A DNA stretch of 23,973 nucleotides from a virus. The stretch covers positions 1 through 23,973 of the IMG/VR virus record IMGVR_UViG_3300025732_000262. One strand, written 5' to 3'. A program made the position numbers and the translations under genes. Below, in pieces: positions 16,065-23,121 of this stretch (positions within the stretch are counted from its first letter, which is position 1; each line of letters opens with the position of its first letter). Below the pieces are notes generated by a model. That model was not told the origin of the DNA. It made no database searches and saw only the letters and a program-made list of their open reading frames with translations.

Positions 16065-16993
16065 TGATAACTAAATTTGGTAAGAGATTCCTGACTAATT
16101 ATTTAGCAGGCAACTCAAACTTTTCTCAAAAAGACCTAGCGTTTGGAATAAGTTCAGCAACTCCAAATGTGAATGGCGATGACACAAAGCTAGGTTTTGA
16201 GGTTTATAGAATAGCTGCTAATTTGTCTAGCGTTGATATTACACAAACTGGAGTCGATGGCGGCGGGAATCCAATATACTCCTATTCAGTAGTATATAGA
16301 ACAACTCTTCCACAATCATTTTCTGGAGTAATATCAGAAATAGGCCTATACCCAGGAACAAGAGCATCTATTAATAATTTTGATAGCAAGCTATTATCAA
16401 CATTTGATGATCCATTTTTATGGCAGGATAGCAATGGAGCCCATCCATCACTTCAGGCAAATACAGTTGATGCAAGTGGCAACTACACATTCTTGTCTAA
16501 GTTAGGCGAAAATATGATTGGTATTACTGCTGATCAAAGTTCAACAAAAGAATATAAATCTATTCAAGCAGCTTTAGATATATCTGGATATAGCATCAAT
16601 GATAGCCTATCTATTGCGTATAAAAAAGCCGATGCAAACTTAAGCAATATTGTTGTAAAGTTTTATAGTTCAGATAATGATTATTATTCAATTACATTTT
16701 CAGCAGCTTCTGGCACAGGAGATAAAATTGGATCTTTAACATTAAATAATTTATTTGATAATCCTACTGGAACCCCAGACCCAACTAGTATTACAAGAAT
16801 TGGAGTATCTGTAACTGCAACATCTGGCGGAAGCACCACAGTATACTTTGATGCACTAAGAGTAAATGACGAGGACACATTTGATCCAGTTTATGGATTA
16901 ATTTCAAGATCTGTTTATACTACTGGTAATGAACTAATAAAGCCTTCAGGTAGACCAGTAGACGTAGAGTATAAACTAACATTAGGATTTTAG
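16064..16993 (+). CDS. Minor tail protein
   Basis: 309 aa, starting in a TAATG overlap with the acidic gene. Residues about 1-100 look like a tail-fibre-type N-terminal domain (MITKFGKRFLTNYLAGN, LAFGISS, LGFEVYRIAANLSSVDI, YSVVYRTTLPQSFSGVISEIGLYPG), of the sort by which many siphophage tail proteins dock to the tip. The remainder is a beta-rich module with SIAYKKADANLSNIVVKFYSSDNDYYSITFS and ITRIGVSVTATSGGSTTVYFDALRVND, consistent with a jelly-roll or carbohydrate-binding-like fold. It ends with TAG 16991-16993, after which CAT and the ATG of the next gene continue in the same frame. A structural or adhesion role is inferred. Confidence 0.62.
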   Translation: MITKFGKRFLTNYLAGNSNFSQKDLAFGISSATPNVNGDDTKLGFEVYRIAANLSSVDITQTGVDGGGNPIYSYSVVYRTTLPQSFSGVISEIGLYPGTRASINNFDSKLLSTFDDPFLWQDSNGAHPSLQANTVDASGNYTFLSKLGENMIGITADQSSTKEYKSIQAALDISGYSINDSLSIAYKKADANLSNIVVKFYSSDNDYYSITFSAASGTGDKIGSLTLNNLFDNPTGTPDPTSITRIGVSVTATSGGSTTVYFDALRVNDEDTFDPVYGLISRSVYTTGNELIKPSGRPVDVEYKLTLGF

Positions 16994-16996
16994 CAT

Positions 16997-19351
16997 ATGT
17001 CAAGACCAGATGATTTGTCGGGTGGCTATGTACCAAGTGATCTAGCCGTAACTGGAAAAACAATAGTTAATAAGGCCTACCTTGACTTACCATTTTCAAA
17101 TCTTGCAATCGGAACAAAATATAACTTTCAATTTAGCTATGTAGACCTAAATGATAATCAATCAGATTTTTCTCCAGTATTTCAAGTAACAACAAGTAAT
17201 ATATCTGCAATTCAAAAGCCAAGATTTACTTCAGACGATTTAACATATACAACAAACACCCTTTTAGTTTCTTGGAATGGCAAAGATTATTTAAATCAAG
17301 ACTACGATAAAAGATTTGCACGTATAGATATTTATGCAAAAGGCGGAAGCTTTGGACCAGCATATAAGGTTGTTGGACAATTTTTAAAAGCTGGAACACA
17401 AACAATTACATCTTTAGCAGGACAATATTGGGTTAAGCTGCAAGCAGTCTCAGTAAATGGCGTGGTATCAGATTTTAGTGCTGAGCAAACCATTATTACA
17501 GAAAGTCCAATTGTTGTAGATACTGATCCACCACCAAACCCAAGCGGAGTTACTGTTTTAACTGGAGTAGATCCTAAAGATCAAACAGGGTTCAGTGCTT
17601 ATGCCACTTTCTCTTGGACACATCATCCAAATGCGGCAACAAACGGAACTCGTGGATATCGTATAAGATGGACATATGACACAACAAATCCAATATACGA
17701 ATACGGCTTTGTAGACTATCCTAATAATTCATATACAGCAACTGGATTAATTCCTAACGTTGAATATAGTTATCAGGTTGCATCTGTAGATCAATTTAAT
17801 AATACTCAATCTTACTATACTGGTGGAACATTTACTGCATCAGATCCAACAAATCCAGATGGATGGGCAAGACTTAAATCATATCTATCTATCGGTGGAG
17901 CAACTGGCGATCTGTTTAAGTTTGGTACAGGAATTCCTTCAAGCATAAATACTAGCTTAACAACAACACCATCTCTTACATCTGGAAACTATAATGGAAT
18001 TATTCTAAACAAAACTGGGAATAATAATAACTATTGGTTAACAACAGGACAATTTAGAGTTGGCGGAAATACTCAGTTTATGTATTGGGATGGAACTAAT
18101 CTTTCTATAACTGGAGATCTTGGCGTTGGTGGCGGAGCAACAATTGCTGGAAATCTATTTATGAAAACATCTGGAGCATCTATATATTCTGGTTCTTTAA
18201 CGGCAGGAGCATTGGCAGTAGGAACTGCAGGATATATTTTAAATAATGATGGCCTTCTAGTACAAAATAATGAAACTGGAACAAATAGAAAATATGTAAG
18301 AATTGATCCAGCAACTGGAACCCTATTTGCAAATAATGCTCAAATAACTGGAAATGTTGTAATTACTGGTGGATCAACAAAAACTGCAATTGATGATGCT
18401 GCATCTGCTGCTTCAGCAGCAAGTTCTGCTGCTGCAAATGCATCTGCTGCTGCTGCAAGTAAAAATAAAACATTTACGCAAAGCAGTGCTCCAACAAATC
18501 CAATATCTGGGTATAGTCTTGTAGCTGGAGATATTTGGTTTGATGATGATGATGGATATAGACAATATAGATGGAATGGTTCATCATGGGTAGATGTTAG
18601 AGATACTGGAATTAGTGCAGCTCAAGCAGCGGCATTAAATTCATTGCAAAAGGGCGGCAATGCAATAATTAATCCATCTACTAATCAGATTACAACTATT
18701 GATATTACTGGAATTAAGATAGCAAGCGGTGGGGTTAATTTAAATGGAAAGGGAACAGACACTACATCTTCAGCAGGATCTCTAGTATTAAATTCTTCTG
18801 GCATAACTGCATCAAATGGTTCTGGACAAACTACGTTTTTTATCAATGCAACATCAGGCGATGCAGAATTTTTAGGAACTATTAAATCTGGATCAACTAT
18901 TACTGGCGCTACAGTTCAAACAACTGCGGATAACAGTTTTGGTAGCATTAGAATGGTTTCTCCTGGAGGAACATTAGAAGTATTAAATCAATTTGGAAGC
19001 GTAAGTGGTCAACTTTATGCATATAATTCTGGAAATGAACTTATACTTAGACATGGATCAACCAGAACATTTGATAATAATTTATTAGGCTACCCAACAA
19101 GCTCGGCAATGCTTTCATTAAATCCTTATACTATTGCATTGCAATTTACAAGCTCTACTGGAGTAGGAGGTACTGGTTTAGATATATCTTCTAATGGAGA
19201 TAACTACTTTACTGGGACTGTTCAATCAGATTCAAGTGGTGGCGCAAACTCTGTAGGAAATACATTAAGATATTTTAGAAATACAATTATAAATAATACT
19301 ACTCCAAGTGGGAGCGGGTTTTCAATAGGCGATATCTGGATACAGTACTAG
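16997..19351 (+). CDS. Large tail fibre or tip protein with FN3 domains
   Basis: 784 aa; AGGA at 16984-16987, ATG 16997. Residues about 1-70, 74-165 and 175-285 read as fibronectin type III-like domains (for example LAIGTKYNFQFSYVDLND; RIDIYAKGG then YWVKLQAVSVNGV; YRIRWTYDT then YSYQVASVDQFN). From about 300 the sequence is Gly/Asn/Thr-rich beta fibre with repeated GNLFMKTSG, ITGNVVITGG and SGITASNGSG turns. An alanine-rich helix (about 463-490) interrupts it. A segment with GDIWFDDDDGYRQYRWNGSSW (about 525-545) is a common phage fibre motif, and a cut-down copy (IGDIWIQY) forms the C-terminus. The protein stops with two consecutive TAG codons. The overall plan matches host-specificity proteins of siphophages that lie after the hub genes. 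The receptor is unknown. Confidence 0.78.
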   Translation: MSRPDDLSGGYVPSDLAVTGKTIVNKAYLDLPFSNLAIGTKYNFQFSYVDLNDNQSDFSPVFQVTTSNISAIQKPRFTSDDLTYTTNTLLVSWNGKDYLNQDYDKRFARIDIYAKGGSFGPAYKVVGQFLKAGTQTITSLAGQYWVKLQAVSVNGVVSDFSAEQTIITESPIVVDTDPPPNPSGVTVLTGVDPKDQTGFSAYATFSWTHHPNAATNGTRGYRIRWTYDTTNPIYEYGFVDYPNNSYTATGLIPNVEYSYQVASVDQFNNTQSYYTGGTFTASDPTNPDGWARLKSYLSIGGATGDLFKFGTGIPSSINTSLTTTPSLTSGNYNGIILNKTGNNNNYWLTTGQFRVGGNTQFMYWDGTNLSITGDLGVGGGATIAGNLFMKTSGASIYSGSLTAGALAVGTAGYILNNDGLLVQNNETGTNRKYVRIDPATGTLFANNAQITGNVVITGGSTKTAIDDAASAASAASSAAANASAAAASKNKTFTQSSAPTNPISGYSLVAGDIWFDDDDGYRQYRWNGSSWVDVRDTGISAAQAAALNSLQKGGNAIINPSTNQITTIDITGIKIASGGVNLNGKGTDTTSSAGSLVLNSSGITASNGSGQTTFFINATSGDAEFLGTIKSGSTITGATVQTTADNSFGSIRMVSPGGTLEVLNQFGSVSGQLYAYNSGNELILRHGSTRTFDNNLLGYPTSSAMLSLNPYTIALQFTSSTGVGGTGLDISSNGDNYFTGTVQSDSSGGANSVGNTLRYFRNTIINNTTPSGSGFSIGDIWIQY

Positions 19352-19360
19352 TAGGATACT

Positions 19361-21625
19361 ATGTCAGACATATGGGTTAAAACAGCATCGGGAACTTCAA
19401 ACTCAGCCTGGAAAAAAGCTGTTAATATATTTGTTAAAAGACTATCTGGAACCTCATCTACTGCATGGTCAGCTGTAAAGGGTGTATGGGTTTTTAATAC
19501 ATCATGGTTTAAAGTATGGCCATTGTCTGGTGTGTTTGCCATTACAAATCCATATGTGGCATCAAGTTCTGCCAGTACATCTCCAATTTCTGGCGCTGTT
19601 CGTGTAGGAACTACATATTGGGGAAAAAACGGAACGTGGGATCCTAATGGTTGGACAATTACTAGCTATAGTTATAGATGGATATATTATACAAATTTAA
19701 GTCAATCAGATACAACAATAACAAGTCAGACGGCATTTGCTACATATAGCGCTCCTGTATCTAATACAATTTCTGCAATATATGATAAAACATTTTTAAG
19801 CTTTTATGTTAGAGCAAATGCGTCAAATAGTACATATAATGGTGCAGCAGAATCTGGAAATGATGGTAGACTAGCAGTTGTTAGAAGACCACCAATTAAT
19901 ATAAGCAAAAGCTTATCTTCATATAATCCAGTAGTAGGAACTCAAATTTCATTTTCTTCAAGCTGGAATACCACAGATGCGTATTTGCCAGAAGCAGGTA
20001 GAACTACAATTAACTGGTATAGAAATTCAACAAGTTCAGTAACTGGAGGAACCTTAGTAAGTTCTGGAAGTTATAATTATACACCAGTAGCAGCAGATCT
20101 TGGATCTTATATCTATGCTGTAGAAACTACTTTTAACTCTGGAACAGATTATGATTATGGGACAACAACTGGTGTTTCTGTTTCAGAAATAACATCAAGC
20201 ACAGTCGCTAATATAAATTATCAAGCTACTGGACTACAGAGAAGGGTTAATCTGCCATCTAATTTTACAAGTGGTACTACAGTATATATTTCAACTAATG
20301 GATATATAGGAATTGGAGCAGATCCATCTGGATCAATTTTCCCACCATCTAGCGGATTATTTTTGATGCCTTTGCAGGGAGATCAAAGACAAACTGCATT
20401 GTGGACCTATGCAGATGCAAGCAATTTCTATGTTCGTTGGCAGGGAGCTAGATATAATGATGCTGCACAAACAATAGACTACCAAGCTAAATTTTATTGG
20501 AATTCAACTGCAGTAGATGTATATTTTGTTACAAATAATTTATCTTCATCTAATCCAGCAAGCACTACAGCCGTTTACAATAATGGCTCAGAAACAGTAA
20601 ATTGGTCTGCATCTACATCTCAAACATCTTCATTAATTAGTACTGGAATAATGACTAGAAATACTAGCCAGGATGGGGTGGACGATAATAGAACTGCTAT
20701 AACTGCCGCTTCATTAAGTGCTCCAACTATTACAGCATCTGTATCTCCAACTACTGGTACTGCTGGATCTACAACATATTTTGCATCATCTACTACAACA
20801 GGAAATCCAACCCCAACCGTAACATATTCTTGGCAGTATTTTAGCAGCAGCTCATTTTCTTGGGTTCAATATACTACTGGAACTCAATTTAGTCCACCAT
20901 CAAATATAAATAGCTTATATCCAAATTTTGGTTGGCAAATGGTAGCAACAGCTTCAAACTCACAAGGAAATGCTACTTCAACTGTAAGTATTACAGTTAA
21001 TACACCAGTTTCTGCTCCTTCAGGAGGTAGCGTATTTTTAAGTGGAGGATCTACTCCAGGAAGTGTTATAACAGCATCAACATCTGGTTGGTCTGGATCT
21101 CCAAATAGTTATGATGTATATATTACAACTGCATTGTCTCCAAATATACCAACATCCAATAGCAGTAGGGTTGCATCAAGTAATGGAGCATCTTCTACAA
21201 CATATACTATTACTCCTTCTGACGCAATATCACCAGTAAATATATTCAGGGCATTTGCTACTGCTTCAAATGGAGGTGGAACTTCTGGTACAGTTCAGTC
21301 TTCAAATACAATTTCTGCAACACCAGCAGCAACTGTTCCTTCGGTTCCAGGAACTCCAACTTTAACTTATGTTCCAGCAAATAATACTGCGAGCACCTGG
21401 GGATATTCTGCAACATGGGGAGCATCTACTGGAACTGGAACAATTCAATATCAAATAAATGGAATAGGAATCTCTGGCGGCACTGCTACCCTTGGCTTAT
21501 ATTCAACAAACTCTGCATCTTTTAATTTATCAAGAAATGACAATACTTGGCAGATTCAGGTAAGAGCAACTAATAATGGTGGATCAACATGGTCAAACTA
21601 TTCTGGCTTATCTAATTCAGCATAG
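19361..21625 (+). CDS. Large Ig-like tail adhesin with a central nidogen-like region
   Basis: 754 aa. AGGA (19353-19356) lies 4 bases before ATG 19361. The N-terminus has three short repeats of about 20 residues (IWVKTASGT...AWKKAVN; IFVKRLSGT...AWSAVKG; VWVFNTSWFKVW), a form often seen at the start of phage fibre proteins. Ig-like or beta-sandwich units follow (about 60-175 and 180-270). Then comes a region with RVNLPSNFTSGTTVYISTNG, LMPLQGDQRQTALWTYAD and FYVRWQGARYND (about 280-400) that resembles nidogen-type or similar extracellular domains. More Ig or FN3-like units run to the C-terminus (PTPTVTYSWQYF, SITVNTPVSAPSGG, QVRATNNGGSTWSNYSG). The protein is very rich in Ser, Thr, Asn and Gly. 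The role as host-binding adhesin is inferred. It is in the same frame as the previous gene across two TAG codons. Confidence 0.75.
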   Translation: MSDIWVKTASGTSNSAWKKAVNIFVKRLSGTSSTAWSAVKGVWVFNTSWFKVWPLSGVFAITNPYVASSSASTSPISGAVRVGTTYWGKNGTWDPNGWTITSYSYRWIYYTNLSQSDTTITSQTAFATYSAPVSNTISAIYDKTFLSFYVRANASNSTYNGAAESGNDGRLAVVRRPPINISKSLSSYNPVVGTQISFSSSWNTTDAYLPEAGRTTINWYRNSTSSVTGGTLVSSGSYNYTPVAADLGSYIYAVETTFNSGTDYDYGTTTGVSVSEITSSTVANINYQATGLQRRVNLPSNFTSGTTVYISTNGYIGIGADPSGSIFPPSSGLFLMPLQGDQRQTALWTYADASNFYVRWQGARYNDAAQTIDYQAKFYWNSTAVDVYFVTNNLSSSNPASTTAVYNNGSETVNWSASTSQTSSLISTGIMTRNTSQDGVDDNRTAITAASLSAPTITASVSPTTGTAGSTTYFASSTTTGNPTPTVTYSWQYFSSSSFSWVQYTTGTQFSPPSNINSLYPNFGWQMVATASNSQGNATSTVSITVNTPVSAPSGGSVFLSGGSTPGSVITASTSGWSGSPNSYDVYITTALSPNIPTSNSSRVASSNGASSTTYTITPSDAISPVNIFRAFATASNGGGTSGTVQSSNTISATPAATVPSVPGTPTLTYVPANNTASTWGYSATWGASTGTGTIQYQINGIGISGGTATLGLYSTNSASFNLSRNDNTWQIQVRATNNGGSTWSNYSGLSNSA

Positions 21626-21628
21626 GAG
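21623..21628 (+). promoter_or_regulatory. Ribosome binding site fused to a TAG stop codon
   Basis: TAGGAG at 21623-21628 contains the stop of the adhesin gene and the ribosome binding site for ATG 21633. It fixes the start at 21633 rather than the in-frame ATG 21576, which lies inside the adhesin gene without a site. Confidence 0.75.
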
Positions 21629-21632
21629 AATA

Positions 21633-21824
21633 ATGGAAATAGAAGAAAAAAAATCTATTATATTAGAAAAAATATCACATATAGACTTTCACGTGTCTAT
21701 ATTAAATTCTAACATTGAATCTGGGTATCAAAATAAAGATGGGGAACCTAGCTTTAGTTCGTTGATTCAAGATTTATTAAGCAAAAAACAGGAGCTACAA
21801 AAAGCTCTTGACGAATTGTCATAA
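21633..21824 (+). CDS. Small coiled-coil protein 1
   Basis: 63 aa. The ribosome binding site TAGGAG overlaps the preceding stop. The sequence is helical and charged: MEIEEKKSIILEKISHIDFHV, then NIESGYQNKDGE and a second helix SLIQDLLSKKQELQKALDELS. The two helices joined by a Gly/Asn turn suggest a helical hairpin. No signal peptide or membrane segment is present, so it is not a holin candidate. I do not recognise the family. It is the first of three very small helical genes after the adhesins, which may be tail assembly helpers or minor virion parts; the sequence does not decide. The next gene has its own promoter, which begins within the end of this one. Confidence 0.7.
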   Translation: MEIEEKKSIILEKISHIDFHVSILNSNIESGYQNKDGEPSFSSLIQDLLSKKQELQKALDELS

Positions 21825-21835
21825 AATGATATAAT
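21808..21835 (+). promoter_or_regulatory. Strong promoter with a minimal leader
   Basis: TTGACG (21808-21813), a 16-base spacer, and TGA followed by TATAAT (21830-21835). This is 5 of 6 at -35 and perfect at the extended -10. Expected transcription start is about 21841-21842, so the leader would hardly exceed the AGGAGG ribosome binding site before ATG 21852. Confidence 0.8.
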
Positions 21836-21851
21836 AAGAAAGGAGGGTAAA

Positions 21852-22076
21852 ATGACCACATTATCAAAAGCAGATAAGGTACAACTAATTGAAGCTAGAT
21901 CTAAGCAATTAGAGTATCGTAAATATGGTTTAGAGCTAGATTTAATTTTAGAAAATGCTAAGTCTACTCCAGACGATAAAGCAGTAGAAGTAATTGAGGC
22001 GTCTATTGCAGAAATAGAAGCACAAGTTTTAGTTCTTAACTCTGAACTTACAGAAGTTAACTCATTACCAGAATAG
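21852..22076 (+). CDS. Small coiled-coil protein 2
   Basis: 74 aa, preceded by AAAGGAGGG and its own strong promoter. Almost entirely helical: KADKVQLIEARSKQLEYRKYG, LELDLILENAKS, then DKAVEVIEASIAEIEAQVLVL and SELTEVNSLPE. Hydrophobic residues spaced at three and four suggest coiled coil or a helical hairpin with a short turn at STPDD. No membrane segment. I do not recognise the family. Its stop TAG forms part of TAGGA, the ribosome binding site for the next gene. Confidence 0.78.
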   Translation: MTTLSKADKVQLIEARSKQLEYRKYGLELDLILENAKSTPDDKAVEVIEASIAEIEAQVLVLNSELTEVNSLPE

Positions 22077-22084
22077 GAATATAA

Positions 22085-22270
22085 ATGGCAGAAAAAGCGG
22101 AATTAGTTATTACCGCCCTACAACAGCGCATAGGAGAGATTGTATCTAATTATGAAACTCAGATTGCAATTTTACGGGCAGAAATTACTAAGCTTATGGA
22201 AGAAAAGGAAGCAAAATTTGAGGCTGTTCAAAAATACGAAGAGCACCTTGATAATCTCACAGCCAACTAA
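22085..22270 (+). CDS. Small coiled-coil protein 3
   Basis: 61 aa, with TAGGA at 22074-22078 before ATG 22085. One continuous heptad-like helix: LVITALQQRIGEIVSNYETQ, IAILRAEITKLMEEKEAKFE and AVQKYEEHLDNL. It is probably an oligomeric coiled coil, resembling the stalk or oligomerisation segments of fibres or a chaperone. No signal peptide or membrane segment. Its last 23 bases overlap the proposed TTG start of the following gene in another frame, suggesting translational coupling. The family is not recognised. Confidence 0.72.
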   Translation: MAEKAELVITALQQRIGEIVSNYETQIAILRAEITKLMEEKEAKFEAVQKYEEHLDNLTAN

Positions 22271-22616
22271 TTTCCCTTCAGGTCTTGCAGTTAAAACTGA
22301 TAAGGCTACATATTGGATTAAGGATGGCAAGAGATATAGGTTGATTTCAGATAGGGCCGCCAAGTCTTGGTCATTTGCTACGGTAAATGCAACTGAGGCG
22401 GCTTTATCAGGAATTAAACTAGTAGGTAAACTAGGCTTTAGAGATGGTACTTTGATCAAGAATATAGCAGATGGTAAAATGTATCTAGTATCTCAGAATA
22501 AACTAAGGCACATAGTTGATCCAGATATATTCGATAGATATGGTCTAGATAGATCTAATCTAGTTGAAGTTTCTGAAACAGAGATAAATGCACACGATAT
22601 AGGAGAAAGTTTATAA
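22248..22616 (+). CDS. Two-repeat beta protein (DGT/YxxxxGKxRxI type)
   Basis: 122 aa from the proposed TTG 22248. The frame is open further up, to ATG 22140, but that part is the shadow of the coiled-coil gene, so the start must lie near its end. GAAGAG upstream is a weak site, and translation may be coupled. Two repeats are visible: VKTDKATYWIKDGKRYRLIS followed by a helix (AAKSWSFATVN), and FRDGTLIKNIADGKMYLVSQ with NKLRHIVDPDIFDRYGLD. This hairpin-plus-helix repeat, with a strand-turn in the form Y-x-x-x-x-G-K, a basic residue and I, occurs in many bacterial surface and phage tail proteins, usually in tandem. Function is not known to me. A surface-binding or virion role is suggested by context. 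Confidence 0.7.
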   Translation: MIISQPTNFPSGLAVKTDKATYWIKDGKRYRLISDRAAKSWSFATVNATEAALSGIKLVGKLGFRDGTLIKNIADGKMYLVSQNKLRHIVDPDIFDRYGLDRSNLVEVSETEINAHDIGESL

Positions 22617-23038
22617 TGCCAATATTTAATGATGGAGATCCAATTGATGTTGCTGGCTTAAATGCTCTGCAAACTCAAATAAATGATCTCGTAGCTAAAT
22701 TTCCAACAATTGGTGCAGATATAAATAATGCTGCTACAGCAGCAGTTAATTCTCTAATAAAGCCACAAGTTTATGGCGGACTCACATCAGCAAAGGAAGT
22801 TAAGGCTAATAACGTAACTCAATTTGATATTAAGTTTGGAGATAAGGGTCTAAGCGGAGTTCCAAATTCAGTTGTTGTTACGCCAAAACATACCAAGTCT
22901 ACTGGAGTTATGACAATGCAGTGCTGGGTAGATAATGTCAGTTCGGCTGGAGCAACAGCATATGTCTATACTGCTCCTGGAAATAAGACTATCCCATCGC
23001 TTCAACTTTATTATTTAGCAACAGTTCATAATAAATAA
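22616..23038 (+). CDS. Short tail-like protein
   Basis: 140 aa, starting in a TAATG overlap with the previous gene. The N-terminus (MPIFNDGDPIDVAGLNALQTQIND) is the kind of short trimerising or docking segment that begins small phage fibre proteins. Residues about 20-45 are helical. The remainder (about 55-140) is a beta module: VTQFDIKFGDKGLSGVPNSVVVTPKH, then GVMTMQCWVDNVSSAGATAYVYTA and LQLYYLATVHNK. This pattern resembles the C-terminal knob-like domains of short tail fibres in which strands alternate around a trimer axis. A role as small tip fibre is inferred. It is the last gene before the promoter and terminator at 23043-23107. Confidence 0.62.
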   Translation: MPIFNDGDPIDVAGLNALQTQINDLVAKFPTIGADINNAATAAVNSLIKPQVYGGLTSAKEVKANNVTQFDIKFGDKGLSGVPNSVVVTPKHTKSTGVMTMQCWVDNVSSAGATAYVYTAPGNKTIPSLQLYYLATVHNK

Positions 23039-23042
23039 CTAC

Positions 23043-23070
23043 TTGACAGCATAGTTCTATATGCTACAAT
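23043..23070 (+). promoter_or_regulatory. Near-consensus promoter lying upstream of a terminator
   Basis: TTGACA (23043-23048) is a perfect -35, with a 16-base spacer and TACAAT (23065-23070, 5 of 6) preceded by TGC (extended -10). Predicted transcription start is near 23077, six bases before the terminator hairpin. Confidence 0.85.
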
Positions 23071-23082
23071 TCTATTTACCTT

Positions 23083-23107
23083 AAGTCACGACCCCGTGAC
23101 TTTTTTT
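23083..23107 (+). terminator. Intrinsic terminator between promoter and metallophosphoesterase gene
   Basis: AAGTCACG (23083-23090) pairs with CGTGACTT (23095-23102) around a 4-base loop ACCC, followed by a run of seven T. It would stop transcription from the tail genes and also from the promoter just upstream, unless bypassed. Confidence 0.92.
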
Positions 23108-23121
23108 ACATAAGGATTTTA

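Noticed and set aside
18395-18470. GCTGCA/GCATCT-rich stretch as a DNA repeat array
   Set aside because: It is the coding sequence of an alanine-rich helix in the fibre protein; spacing is irregular and there are no spacers or dyads as in CRISPR.
21576-21632. ATG 21576 as start of the first small coiled-coil gene
   Set aside because: This part lies inside the adhesin gene without a ribosome binding site; TAGGAG precedes ATG 21633.
22140-22247. ATG 22140 as start of the two-repeat protein
   Set aside because: The added residues look like an out-of-frame reading of the coiled-coil gene (Lys/Leu-rich, no pattern) and there is no ribosome binding site.
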